Assembly: GCA_965248395.1 (NCBI GenBank)
Contig: OZ252103.1
Location: 1,426,001 to 1,490,000 of the forward strand
DNA length: 64,000 nt
Origin: JAAXHH01 sp965248395
GTDB lineage: Bacteria > JAAXHH01
Direction of reading: 5' to 3'
Both the position numbers and the translations under genes were made by a program. Shown piece by piece: positions 43,126-51,896 of this stretch. The stretch's first letter is position 1. Every line of letters starts with the position of its first letter. The notes beneath the pieces are model-generated. The model did not search any database, had not been told where the DNA came from, and saw nothing but the letters and a program-made list of their open reading frames with translations.

Positions 43126-44148
43126 TTAGTCCGTGAACCGAACCGTTTTTCCCGTCCGAACCGATTCGGCCTCCCCGAGGCAGATACGCAGGGCGTCGCG
43201 GCCCGCCGCGGCTGAAACCAGGGCGGGTTCCGTACCGTTCTCGAGGGTTGTGACAGCGTATCCCAACTGGGCCTCGAAGGCTTCGGGAAAATCGATTTCG
43301 GGTTCCGATCTCCCTCCGTCGGGGGTGTAAAGCGTGACCGGCCTTTCCGATAGGACGTTGTACCAGAGCGTTCCTTCTTCGAAGTATGCGTCGTAGCCGT
43401 GTTCGAAGGCGGCCGAACTGATCGCCCCGCACTGGGCCGTGACGGTGATTTCCCGGTTATCGTACCCGTACTGCGTGCCCAGGTAGAGCACGTATCCGTT
43501 CGGGCTGGTCATGCCGGAGGAGTGAACGCTGTCAGGCATGCCGAAGAGGTAGCGCAGGTAGTCGGTGTCGTGAATATGCAGATCGATACCCGCCGCCCCC
43601 GTGCGCTCGTAGTCCCCGAACCAGTTGTCCTCGCCCCAGAGGGGCTTGGAGATGACCCGCTTGAGGTGCAGTCCCAGGAGGCGCCCGTAGCGCCCGTCGT
43701 CGATGGCCTGCTTCAGGAAGGCGAACTCGGGGAAGAACTTCAACACGTGGGCGACCATCAGGGTCCTGCCTGCCTCCCCGGCCTTGCGGATCATGCTGTC
43801 CGCCTCGTCCAGGCCGAGGGCGATGGGTTTCTCGACGAGCACGTGCTTGCCGGCATCCAGCGCCCGCATGACGACGTCGTGGTGCAGGGCCGTGGGCAGA
43901 CACACGTCGACCAGGTCGATGTCCGGGTCGCCCAGCACCTCGCCGATATCGGTGCAGGTACGGATGCCCGTCAGGTCCTGCACGCCGCCGCCGCCGCCGA
44001 AGTTGCCCTGTATGTGACGCCAGTCGCCGCTCAGCTTCCGCTGGTCCCGGGTGCATACGGCGCCCACTTCCGCGTTGGCCAGGTTCTTGATCGCCATGAA
44101 ATGGGTCGTGCCCATGAAACCGATGCCCAGGATGCCGATGCGTATCAA
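43126..44148 (-). CDS. Gfo/Idh/MocA family oxidoreductase
   Basis: 340 residues. Rossmann motif IGILGIGFMGTTHFMAI, VDVCLPTALHHDVVMRAL, the EKPIALGLDEAD motif and HIHDTDYLRYLFG. The internal Gly-rich loop GGGGGVQDLTGI is an oddity of this member. Expected to oxidise a sugar or cyclitol. Second member of this family in the window, but not a close copy of the one at 844. Located between the TupA-like gene and the ceramidase-like gene on the same strand. Confidence 0.88.
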   Translation of the reverse strand: MIRIGILGIGFMGTTHFMAIKNLANAEVGAVCTRDQRKLSGDWRHIQGNFGGGGGVQDLTGIRTCTDIGEVLGDPDIDLVDVCLPTALHHDVVMRALDAGKHVLVEKPIALGLDEADSMIRKAGEAGRTLMVAHVLKFFPEFAFLKQAIDDGRYGRLLGLHLKRVISKPLWGEDNWFGDYERTGAAGIDLHIHDTDYLRYLFGMPDSVHSSGMTSPNGYVLYLGTQYGYDNREITVTAQCGAISSAAFEHGYDAYFEEGTLWYNVLSERPVTLYTPDGGRSEPEIDFPEAFEAQLGYAVTTLENGTEPALVSAAAGRDALRICLGEAESVRTGKTVRFTD

Positions 44149-44198
44149 GTCTTTTTCTCCTTAGCGATATGCGGACGCCTCAGGCCCGCGCCAGGGTC

Positions 44199-45008
44199 TC
44201 AGTCCGCCGTCGACGGCGTGAACAACTGCTGCCCGTGTTTCTGGTAACCGCCTATGAGGGCCTGGGCCCCCGGCGAGGTCACGTAATCAATGAGCGCCCG
44301 CGCGTGCCGGTACTTGACATGCGGCCAGCGCTCAGGGTTTACGGCGATGATGCTGTAGGGATTGTGCAACGGCGGATCGTACTCCACCAGGACCCGCAGG
44401 TTCACCGTCTCCCTCAGTGCCAGGTAGGTTCCCCGGTCGATCAGCACGTAACCCCGTTTTTCATCCGCCATGCGCAGCGTGGCCGCCATGCCCTGTCCGA
44501 CTTCCACGTACCAGTCTCCCGCTGGATCGATTCCGGCCAAATCCCAGATCTCCCGCTCTTTCAGGTGGGTCCCTGACAGATCGCCCCTTGAGAAGAACAA
44601 CGCCCCTTTTCGCGATATGGTGGCGAAGGCATCGGCGACTCTGTCCGTTCCACCGATCCCGGCATGGTCGCCGGTCGGCCCGACGACTACGAAGTCGTTG
44701 TACATCACGCCGCGCCGGTCCACCCCGAATCCGGCGGCGACGAAGGCCTCCTCCAGCTTCGGCGCGTGTACGAGGACCGCGTCCACGTCGCCGTTTTCAG
44801 CCAGTTTCAGGGCCTTGCCCGTTCCCACGGCGATGACGTCCACCCTGATCTCGCCGGCCTGTTTTTCTTCGAAAGGCGGCAGGAGTATGTCAAGCAGGCC
44901 CGAATCGTTGGTGCTCGTGGTTGTCGCCAGTTTAAGACGGGGCTGCGCCTCCGAGGCGGCTGCGAAGACCGCGACGAAAAGCAGAAGCGGAATGTGGCGA
45001 AGACGCAT
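44199..45008 (-). CDS. TupA-like tungstate/oxyanion substrate-binding protein
   Basis: 269 residues with a signal peptide (MRLRHIPLLLFVAVFAAASEAQ). The start of the mature protein LKLATTTSTNDSGLLDILLP is the TupA/WtpA-type oxyanion-binding signature; VLVHAPKLEEAFVAAG and FFSRGDLSGTHLKEREIW complete the periplasmic binding fold. It would bind tungstate or a similar oxyanion. The permease (TupB) and ATPase (TupC) normally adjacent are absent here. It is 26 bases downstream of a porin gene on the same strand. Confidence 0.85.
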   Translation of the reverse strand: MRLRHIPLLLFVAVFAAASEAQPRLKLATTTSTNDSGLLDILLPPFEEKQAGEIRVDVIAVGTGKALKLAENGDVDAVLVHAPKLEEAFVAAGFGVDRRGVMYNDFVVVGPTGDHAGIGGTDRVADAFATISRKGALFFSRGDLSGTHLKEREIWDLAGIDPAGDWYVEVGQGMAATLRMADEKRGYVLIDRGTYLALRETVNLRVLVEYDPPLHNPYSIIAVNPERWPHVKYRHARALIDYVTSPGAQALIGGYQKHGQQLFTPSTAD

Positions 45009-45034
45009 GCTATGACCGTTCCCGGATGTAGCCG

Positions 45035-46174
45035 TCAGTTCAACCGGAAGTTGAACATCACGCGGAGCCGCGTGCGCCAGGCGTTGTTGGCCGCGGGAGA
45101 GATGAGCGTTTCGGGAGAGTCGTACTTGCGGGTGTACAGCGCAATGTCTACCGTCAACTTTTCAATGAGATGGTGGCCGAACAAAAGGCCGGCGCCTTTC
45201 GTATTGGTCTGGGAGTAGTCGATGTTGCTGAAGGGGGCCAGCGTGGCGTCCTGCTGCATAAGGAAGACGTGCACTCCGCCCCGTGTGTCTCCGACCTTAC
45301 CCGCGCTGCCATACGTCACCATGCCGGTGATGCCCTGCCGCATATCGTTGGCGCCCATGTTGAACACGTAGTCGGCGTTGAGCGTCAGCGGCCGGCCGTT
45401 AACGGTCTGGGTATACTGGCCGCTCAGGTTGATCATGCGGAATTTGGCCAGGTATCCCGTGCGATAGGGGTTCGCCCGGTTGGAATTTGGCGCGACGATG
45501 AGCGGGGGCGACTTCAGGTTCTGGACGGCGAATAGGGAGTCCGCACCGGAAACCGAATAGATGGCGGCGGCCAGGGTCTGCGACCTTCCCGGCTGGGTGA
45601 AACGGGCTACGAACTGTCCGCCCAGGAAATACGTGCGGTCGAGATCCTTCACCGGCGAGGCCACCTGGTTGATCATGAACTGTCCGAAGTTCATGCCGAA
45701 GGACGCCGATTCGTCATCGTTATTTATCTGGATCTGCTGGGCGAAGCCTTCCGGCGAGAGATCGCTGTCCAGGACCACCTGCGTTGGCCGGAAGAAGGGC
45801 AGGGGGAACTTGCCCGCGATCAGGGTGAGCGAAGGATTCGGACGTATGCGCGCGTACATCCAGGACACATAGGGCGTTTCGCGAACCAGCAGGTCGCCGT
45901 AACTCATCCAGTCGGCGGTCACGATGGCCTTTGGATTTCCCGTCATGAGACGGCCCGTCACGTCGATCCGGTCGCTCACGCGCACCGTCCCGTTCAGGAA
46001 GAACCCGTACATGAATCGGTTCACCGCCCGGCTGCCATCCTGGTAGTCGCCCTGCAGCCGCGTTCTGAGCATGCCGCTCCAGGAGAAACGGTCGACTTCC
46101 TGTCCGGCGGCGGGAGAGCTGTTTGAGAGCACGGCGAGTGCACAGGCGCACATAAGGACGTGTCTGATCCGCAT
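45035..46174 (-). CDS. Putative outer-membrane porin
   Basis: 379 residues. The ATG at 46174 follows GGAGGAACGGAGC and opens a signal peptide (MRIRHVLMCACALAVLSNSSPAAGQ), preferred over the frame start at 46294. The mature sequence has alternating aromatic/hydrophobic strands (FSWSGMLRTRLQGDY, FMYGFFLNGTVRVSD, RLRVMFNFRLN ending in Asn) typical of a beta barrel. I cannot assign a porin subfamily. With the TupA-like gene it forms an uptake pair; the strong promoter at 46276 drives it. Confidence 0.78.
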   Translation of the reverse strand: MRIRHVLMCACALAVLSNSSPAAGQEVDRFSWSGMLRTRLQGDYQDGSRAVNRFMYGFFLNGTVRVSDRIDVTGRLMTGNPKAIVTADWMSYGDLLVRETPYVSWMYARIRPNPSLTLIAGKFPLPFFRPTQVVLDSDLSPEGFAQQIQINNDDESASFGMNFGQFMINQVASPVKDLDRTYFLGGQFVARFTQPGRSQTLAAAIYSVSGADSLFAVQNLKSPPLIVAPNSNRANPYRTGYLAKFRMINLSGQYTQTVNGRPLTLNADYVFNMGANDMRQGITGMVTYGSAGKVGDTRGGVHVFLMQQDATLAPFSNIDYSQTNTKGAGLLFGHHLIEKLTVDIALYTRKYDSPETLISPAANNAWRTRLRVMFNFRLN

Positions 46175-46275
46175 GGGCTCCGTTCCTCCGGTGTACTCGT
46201 TCCATCCGGCTCCCTGCAGTACGGGCCGGATTCGCCGAATCGCGCCAGTAAACCATGTTGATTCTTGAACAAAGC

Positions 46276-46304
46276 ATTGTATGGTTCGAGGCATATAGTG
46301 TCAA
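46276..46304 (-). promoter_or_regulatory. Sigma70-like promoter for the porin-TupA operon
   Basis: Minus-strand TTGACA (46304-46299), a 17-base spacer and TACAAT (46281-46276), near consensus. The predicted start of transcription is about 46269, giving a 95-base leader before the porin ATG. Confidence 0.72.
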
Positions 46305-46500
46305 GAAATATTGATACGGAACGAAGGGTGGCTCCATGCAACAAATGTGCCGCCGCCAGCCCGTATCGGCCGATTTGAACGCACTATGGACTTCCTCGTC
46401 CGCGGCATTATGTTAGAAGGAAGTCACCGGACTGGATGTATCCACATAATACAGGTCAACCTGCCCGGTACGGTATCCCCTGTCCCGTGACATTAAGGGG

Positions 46501-46529
46501 TTGTCAAGGTACCGCGGTTCTGGTATATT
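46501..46529 (+). promoter_or_regulatory. Sigma70-like promoter for the Tat-exported aminotransferase
   Basis: TTGTCA at 46501-46506, a 17-base spacer and TATATT at 46524-46529. The ATG at 46636 lies about 100 bases beyond the predicted start. The 46305-46500 stretch between this and the divergent porin promoter shows no gene. Confidence 0.65.
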
Positions 46530-46635
46530 CGACATCGATATCGTAACGGACCGTTACTCGAATACGGGCGGACGTTATCGAACGCGGCTGCCGGTCGTTT
46601 GCGGCCGCATCCATTCATCTTTAGGGAGATTATCC

Positions 46636-47892
46636 ATGTTGAACCATTTAAAGGAAACGGTCGATTCGGGCCTTTCCCGCCGTCGTTTTATCACGGGCGC
46701 GCTGGCGGCCGGCGCCGCGCTGACACTGGCCGACCGCCTTGCCCTGGCCCAGACCATGGCGACGACCGGCCTGACCGCAAAGGATATACACGGTATCGGC
46801 GTCGGACCGGGCCTCGTCCGCATGGCGCTTAACGAGAACCCGATCGGACCGTCCCCCCGGGCGCTGCAGGCCATCGCCGAGAACATGTTCAAGATCAACC
46901 GCTATTCATTCGGCGGCGGGGATATTACCGGCGCGCTGGCCGAGTTTGATGGCATCGAACTGCCAGAGCCTCCCCAGGCGCCACCGGGCATGAGAGGCAT
47001 GGGTGGAGGATTCCGATTCCGTCGTCAGACCCCCTTCTTTATTACCGCCGGGTCCGGCGCGCTGCTCAGCCAGATCTCCCTGGCATACCTGAGCAAGGGC
47101 GGCACCGAGGTCATCGAGGCGGACATGGGTTACGGCGACGTGGCCCGCGAAGCCGAGGATTACAGGGAAATGGGCATCGACGTCAGCGTCAATCGCGTAC
47201 CCGTGAAGGACTACAAGCACGACCTGGACGCCATGCTGGCGGCGATCACGCCGAAGACTTCGGTGGTGGTCATCACCAACCCGAACAACCCCACCGGCAC
47301 GCTGCTATCCTACGACGAGCAGGAGAAGTTCGTCGCCGCCGTTCCCTCGAACGTGCTCGTGGTCATCGACGAAGCCTACATCCACTTCGTTAGGGACCCT
47401 GACTATAAGACCGCGTCGTCGTTGCCCGCCAAGTACGACAACGTGATCGTCACGCGGACCTTTTCCAAGGTCTTCGGCATGCCCGCCATGCGGCTCGGAT
47501 ACGGGATCTGCAGCCAGGCCATCCAGGAGAAGCTCAGGTTCTACAGCACTGGTCGCGCCAACGCGCTGGCCATGGCCGCGGGCGAAGCGTCGCTCAAGGA
47601 CAGGAAACATTACAATCGTTCCAGGGCCGTGGTGCTGCATTTCCGGGAGAGACTCGAAGAGGAATTCACGAAGATGGGGCTGGAATACATCCCGTCCGAA
47701 AGCAATTTCATGATGGTCGATCTGGGCAAGCCCTCCATGAACATCCTGCGGGAGATGTTCCGCAAGGGCGTCATGGTGACGAACCGGCGCAGGCAGCAGA
47801 TGCCCACCTGGATCCGCGTATCCTCCGGCGACGAGCGGGAAACCGAAGTTTTCCTCAACGTGCTGAAAGAAGTCCTGGGTAAGGCCAGCTAG
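46636..47892 (+). CDS. Tat-exported PLP aminotransferase (histidinol-phosphate aminotransferase-like)
   Basis: 418 residues. Twin-arginine signal SRRRFITGALAAGAALTLAD with a cleavage region LALAQT near residue 37; no lipobox. The class I/II aminotransferase fold follows: RMALNENPIGPSPRALQ, TNPNNPTG, VIDEAYIHF and the Schiff-base Lys278 in RTFSKVFGMPAMRLGYG. A Gly/Met/Arg-rich insert (PPGMRGMGGGFRFRR) near residue 120 is unusual. The ATG at 46636 is chosen for its ribosome site AGGGAG and because the signal begins there. A periplasmic aminotransferase is rare; it parallels the two Tat PLP lyases at 26272 and 27664. Confidence 0.87.
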   Translation: MLNHLKETVDSGLSRRRFITGALAAGAALTLADRLALAQTMATTGLTAKDIHGIGVGPGLVRMALNENPIGPSPRALQAIAENMFKINRYSFGGGDITGALAEFDGIELPEPPQAPPGMRGMGGGFRFRRQTPFFITAGSGALLSQISLAYLSKGGTEVIEADMGYGDVAREAEDYREMGIDVSVNRVPVKDYKHDLDAMLAAITPKTSVVVITNPNNPTGTLLSYDEQEKFVAAVPSNVLVVIDEAYIHFVRDPDYKTASSLPAKYDNVIVTRTFSKVFGMPAMRLGYGICSQAIQEKLRFYSTGRANALAMAAGEASLKDRKHYNRSRAVVLHFRERLEEEFTKMGLEYIPSESNFMMVDLGKPSMNILREMFRKGVMVTNRRRQQMPTWIRVSSGDERETEVFLNVLKEVLGKAS

Positions 47893-47908
47893 CAGCACGG
47901 TGCCGCCA

Positions 47909-49246
47909 ATGACGCTAATCCGCCTGCCCCTGATCGTTACGTGGGGCCTGGTCTTCCTGTGGTTCCTGCTGGACGTCACGGGCCTCATGGCCGGCGGGCC
48001 ATTCAACATCAGCTGGACCATACCTGCCGCCGTAGTGTGGCTTTCTGTCCTCAGTCTCCGGGCGGGAAGGGGCTACGGCGGGTTTCTTTCTGCGGTGCTG
48101 CTTTATACCGTGGGCGTCCGCCTGCTGATCGTGATTCTGGCGATCCTGGGCAAGACGACCGGGCTCGAAGGCGAGTACTTCACCTGGGGACGAAACGTCC
48201 TCTTCGGCCTGGTCATCCCCCACGTCGTGCTCTGGCCCGTCGTCACCTTCATAACGGGCACGCTGCTCTGGCCGGTGCTGGCCCTGATCATACGCCGGGG
48301 ACAGGTTTCCTATCGAGGCGCCGCCATGGGCGTTGCGGTCATTCTTCTCCTCGTCTTCATCGTTCTTCCCTACTTCATATCGACCCTGTACACCGGCAAC
48401 GTGGGATCCCGGCGCCAGGCGCGGCAAACCCCGGCGGACTACGGGCTTGCCTACGAAGACGTGACTCTGAACACATCGGACGGCTTGAACCTGACCGCCT
48501 GGTACCTCCCGAATGAAGCCGGCCGCAGCACCGTAATCTACTGCCACGGCCATCTCAATCACCGGGGCCAGATGCTGGACCAGGCCGCCTTTCTGCACGA
48601 ACAGGGTTTCCGGGGGCTCCTTATCGATTTCCGCCGCCACGGATCCAGCGAGGGCGATCTCACGACCTTCGGTTACTTCGAATCACGCGACGTGCAGGCG
48701 GCCATTAGATACGCTATCGACGAACGGGGGGAGGAAGGCCCGGTCATCCTCTGGGGCATTTCCATGGGTGCGGCGACCGCGTTGCTGGCGGCGGCCCAGG
48801 AGACCGATGTCGACGCCGTTATCGCCGAGAGCAGCTTCTATGCGGCCTCCGAAACGCTGCGCAGCGACCTGAACCGGATGTTCGGTCTGCCCAGGATCCC
48901 CTTTGGCTTCCTGACCGGGACCATAACGGAACTTCGCGTAGGCATCAAGATCGACTCCCTTGACATAGGCCGGGCGGTGTCCGACATGCGGCACGCGTCC
49001 GTACTGCTGGTGGGCGGTACGAAGGACCGTCGCATGCCCCTGTCCAACAACGAACGCCTTTTCGATCATATTCCGGGCGCGAACAAGGAAATCTACGTGG
49101 TGGAGGGCGGCACGCACGGCGACATCTGGGAAATGGCGCGGGACGAGTACGGGGAAAAGGTCGTGGCATTCCTGAAAAAGTCGGGGTTTCTCGATGACCA
49201 GGAACCTCGGGCTGGAGAAGAAAACACCATGGACAAAGGGGAATAG
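47909..49246 (+). CDS. Membrane-attached alpha/beta hydrolase
   Basis: 445 residues from ATG at 47909 (a GTG at 47900 is also possible). About five N-terminal membrane helices to residue 165 (LIVTWGLVFLWFLLDV, VLLYTVGVRLLIVILAIL, VVLWPVVTFITGTLL, GVAVILLLVFIVLPYF) precede an alpha/beta hydrolase domain: oxyanion region YCHGHLNH, nucleophile elbow WGISMGAATALL (Ser), Asp in GTKDRRMPLS and catalytic His in VEGGTHGDIW. It resembles BAAT/DUF-type serine hydrolases. Follows the aminotransferase stop by 17 bases; likely one operon. Confidence 0.82.
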   Translation: MTLIRLPLIVTWGLVFLWFLLDVTGLMAGGPFNISWTIPAAVVWLSVLSLRAGRGYGGFLSAVLLYTVGVRLLIVILAILGKTTGLEGEYFTWGRNVLFGLVIPHVVLWPVVTFITGTLLWPVLALIIRRGQVSYRGAAMGVAVILLLVFIVLPYFISTLYTGNVGSRRQARQTPADYGLAYEDVTLNTSDGLNLTAWYLPNEAGRSTVIYCHGHLNHRGQMLDQAAFLHEQGFRGLLIDFRRHGSSEGDLTTFGYFESRDVQAAIRYAIDERGEEGPVILWGISMGAATALLAAAQETDVDAVIAESSFYAASETLRSDLNRMFGLPRIPFGFLTGTITELRVGIKIDSLDIGRAVSDMRHASVLLVGGTKDRRMPLSNNERLFDHIPGANKEIYVVEGGTHGDIWEMARDEYGEKVVAFLKKSGFLDDQEPRAGEENTMDKGE

Positions 49247-49248
49247 GC

Positions 49249-49917
49249 GTGAAAGAACCCGTGTTTCAACCCCTGTCGACCTATCATGAATATCCGGTCG
49301 ACGAGATGGAACGGCGGGCCGGACAATTCTACCGGGATCTGGCAAGGCGACGTACGGTCCGCGATTATTCAGACCGGCCCGTGCCCAGGTCAATCATCGA
49401 TCACTGCCTGCTCGCGGCGGGCACGGCGCCCAGCGGCGCCAACATGCAGCCGTGGCATTTCGCCGCGGTATCCGACCCGGAGATCAAGGCGAAGATCCGC
49501 GTCGCCGCCGAGGCCGAGGAACGACAGTTCTACCGGGAAAAGGCGCCGCAGGAGTGGCTCGACGCCCTGGCGCCCCTGGGCACCGACGAGCGGAAGCCCT
49601 TCCTGGAGACGGCGCCCTGGCTGATCGCGATCTTCGTGCAGCGGCACGGCATGCTGCCCGACGGCCGCAGCGTCAAGCACTACTACGCCTTGGAATCGGT
49701 GGGCATCGCCACCGGCATGTTGATCGCCGCGGTGCACCACGCCGGACTGGCGTCTCTCACCCACACGCCGAGTCCCATGAATTTCCTGAACCAGCTCCTG
49801 GACAGGCCGGCCAACGAACGGCCCTTCCTGCTCCTGGTCGTCGGCTACCCGGCGGAGGACGCGGAAGTGCCGGTGATTACGAAGAAGCCGCTGGAGGACA
49901 TCGCCACCTTTTGTTAA
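49249..49917 (+). CDS. Nitroreductase family protein
   Basis: 222 residues from GTG at 49249, two bases after the previous stop. FMN-binding SDRPVPRSII and SGANMQPWHFAAV near residue 65, and the C-terminal GYPAEDAEVP are hallmarks of the NADH:FMN-dependent nitroreductase group; RRTVRDYSDRPV and the iodotyrosine deiodinase-like LTHTPSPMNFLNQLLDRP point to the BluB/IYD branch. Cytoplasmic. The reaction is reductive with FMN; the substrate is not defined. Confidence 0.85.
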   Translation: MKEPVFQPLSTYHEYPVDEMERRAGQFYRDLARRRTVRDYSDRPVPRSIIDHCLLAAGTAPSGANMQPWHFAAVSDPEIKAKIRVAAEAEERQFYREKAPQEWLDALAPLGTDERKPFLETAPWLIAIFVQRHGMLPDGRSVKHYYALESVGIATGMLIAAVHHAGLASLTHTPSPMNFLNQLLDRPANERPFLLLVVGYPAEDAEVPVITKKPLEDIATFC

Positions 49918-49926
49918 GGAGCATCT

Positions 49927-50802
49927 ATGCGCGGGTCGATCGTACCGGTGGTTACCCCCTTCAAGAATGGATCGCTTGACCTGGACTGCCTGGCCAGCCT
50001 GGTTGAATGGCAGATACAGAGCGGTTCCCACGGCGTATCGGTGCAGGGAACGACGGGTGAACCGGGATCGTTGTCCCTCGAAGAGCGCAAGGAAGTGATC
50101 CGCGCCGCGGCCGGGGCGGTGGACGGCAGAGTGCCCTTCGTACCGGGCAGCGCATCCGCCAACCACGAGGAGTCGATCGAACTCTCCCGCTTCGCCCAGT
50201 CCATGGGGGCAGACGCGTTGCTTTTCATCGCGCCCTACTACAGCCGGCCGGGTCAGGAAGGCATTTTCCGCCACTTCGACGCCCTGGCCAAGTGCGTCGA
50301 CCTGCCGGTGATCCTGTACAACATCCCCGGACGCACGGCCGTCAATATCGAGATCGACACCGTGGCCCGGTTGAAAGAGGCCAACGAAAACCTCATCGGC
50401 GTCAAGGAATCGAACAAGGATTTCGAGCACATCAACCGTCTCCTGCACCGCATGGGACGGGACTTCCTGGTGTATTCGGGCATCGAACTGCTCTGCTATC
50501 CCATACTCGCCATCGGAGGCGCGGGATTCGTAAGCGCCACGGGGAACCTGATGCCGGCGGAAGTGGCGCGGCTGTACGACCTGGTCCAGGAGGGAAAGTG
50601 GCTGGAAGCGCGGGAACTCCACTACCACATGATGACCCTGAACGACGCCGTGTTCATGGAGATCAACCCCGTGCCGGTCAAGACGGCCCTGGGCATGATG
50701 GGAAAGATCAGTCCCGAGGTCAGGCTGCCCCTCGCCCCGCTGTCGGACCGGAACCGTGAAAAACTACGCATGATCCTGGCGGACCACGGGCTGATCAAGT
50801 AA
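49927..50802 (+). CDS. Dihydrodipicolinate synthase family aldolase
   Basis: 291 residues, standard DapA length. VQGTTGEPGSLSLEER in place of the classic GTTGE-A/S-TL, LYNIPGRTAVNIE (Tyr) and Schiff-base Lys160 in IGVKESNKDF. AAGGAG lies before the ATG. Family members include DapA, N-acetylneuraminate lyase and 2-keto-3-deoxy-sugar acid aldolases. The G-E-P-G pattern and the context (catabolic genes, no lysine operon) favour a sugar-acid or related aldolase; lysine biosynthesis is possible. Confidence 0.87.
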   Translation: MRGSIVPVVTPFKNGSLDLDCLASLVEWQIQSGSHGVSVQGTTGEPGSLSLEERKEVIRAAAGAVDGRVPFVPGSASANHEESIELSRFAQSMGADALLFIAPYYSRPGQEGIFRHFDALAKCVDLPVILYNIPGRTAVNIEIDTVARLKEANENLIGVKESNKDFEHINRLLHRMGRDFLVYSGIELLCYPILAIGGAGFVSATGNLMPAEVARLYDLVQEGKWLEARELHYHMMTLNDAVFMEINPVPVKTALGMMGKISPEVRLPLAPLSDRNREKLRMILADHGLIK

Positions 50803-50840
50803 CCGGCCGCGGTTGCGGGCTGATCATACGCAGGATGCTC

Positions 50841-51866
50841 ATGTCGAATACACTTTACCGCCTCCACTACAACGAGAACCCCCTCGGTCCCTCTCCCCAG
50901 GTGTTGGACAGGATACGGGAGCATCTGGAGGGACTCAGCCTGTACCCGTCCCGTGACGACGAAGCGCTTAGAAACCGACTCGCGGCGTTCTACGGACAGG
51001 GGCTGACGGACGGTCACCTCTTCTCGAGCTACAGCGGTTCCGAGGCCCTGGACCTCATCGCCCGGGCATTCCTGGAACCGGGCGACGAGGTCATCGTCTG
51101 CGGTCCGACCTTCCACGTATACGCCCGGACGGCTGAATGGCAGGGCGCGAAGGTCATCGACGTGCCCCTGGATACCGAGGATTTCAGCCTCAGGGTCGAA
51201 GCGATCATGCGGGCCGTGACGACCAGAACGCGCCTGGTGTACCTGGGCAATCCCAACAATCCAACGGGATCCATCGTCACCGGGGACGACATGAACCTGC
51301 TCCACATCGGCCTGCCCCAGGGCGTGACCGTGGTATCCGACGAGGTGTACCACCACTTCGTGACGCATCCGGACTACCCGGATTCGCTGGCCGACGTCGC
51401 GGCAGGTCGGAACCTGATCGTACTGCATTCCTTCTCGAAGGTCTACGGACTGGCCGGTCTTCGCGTGGGCGTGGCCATATCCCGTCCCGACGTCATCGAA
51501 CGCCTGGCGAAGCTGCGCAGGACCTTTCACCTGGGTTCGCTTGAAATGGAAGCGGCTATCGCGGCTACCGAGGATCAGGACCACGTGGAGAAATCGGTCG
51601 CGCTGGCGGCCCGGGGCAAGAAGAGGCTCTACGCCGCCTTCGACCGGCTGAGGCTCACGTACTGGCCGAGCGAAGGCAACTTCATCCTGTTCCGCACGCC
51701 GGTGCTTGCCGACGACCTGGCCGCGCGCATGGCCGACCGCGGCATTCTCGTGGGATCGGGCAGCCGGTTCGGCCTGACGCACAGCATCCGGGTCAGCATC
51801 GGCCACCCGGAGGCGAACCAGGCCTTCGTATCCGCGCTGGAGAGTATCCTGATCGACAGCTGGTAG
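50841..51866 (+). CDS. Class I/II aminotransferase (histidinol-phosphate aminotransferase-like)
   Basis: 341 residues. YRLHYNENPLGPSPQVL at the start, YLGNPNNPTGSIV, VVSDEVYHHFV and Schiff-base Lys200 in HSFSKVYGLAGLRVG. No export signal, unlike the relative at 46636. The ATG at 50841 is preferred over 50835 because AGGA is then correctly spaced. It forms a run with the aldolase before it and the class III aminotransferase after it (30 bases). Confidence 0.85.
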   Translation: MSNTLYRLHYNENPLGPSPQVLDRIREHLEGLSLYPSRDDEALRNRLAAFYGQGLTDGHLFSSYSGSEALDLIARAFLEPGDEVIVCGPTFHVYARTAEWQGAKVIDVPLDTEDFSLRVEAIMRAVTTRTRLVYLGNPNNPTGSIVTGDDMNLLHIGLPQGVTVVSDEVYHHFVTHPDYPDSLADVAAGRNLIVLHSFSKVYGLAGLRVGVAISRPDVIERLAKLRRTFHLGSLEMEAAIAATEDQDHVEKSVALAARGKKRLYAAFDRLRLTYWPSEGNFILFRTPVLADDLAARMADRGILVGSGSRFGLTHSIRVSIGHPEANQAFVSALESILIDSW

Positions 51867-51896
51867 ACACCAGGTTCAAGGCAGGAAGGGAAACAA

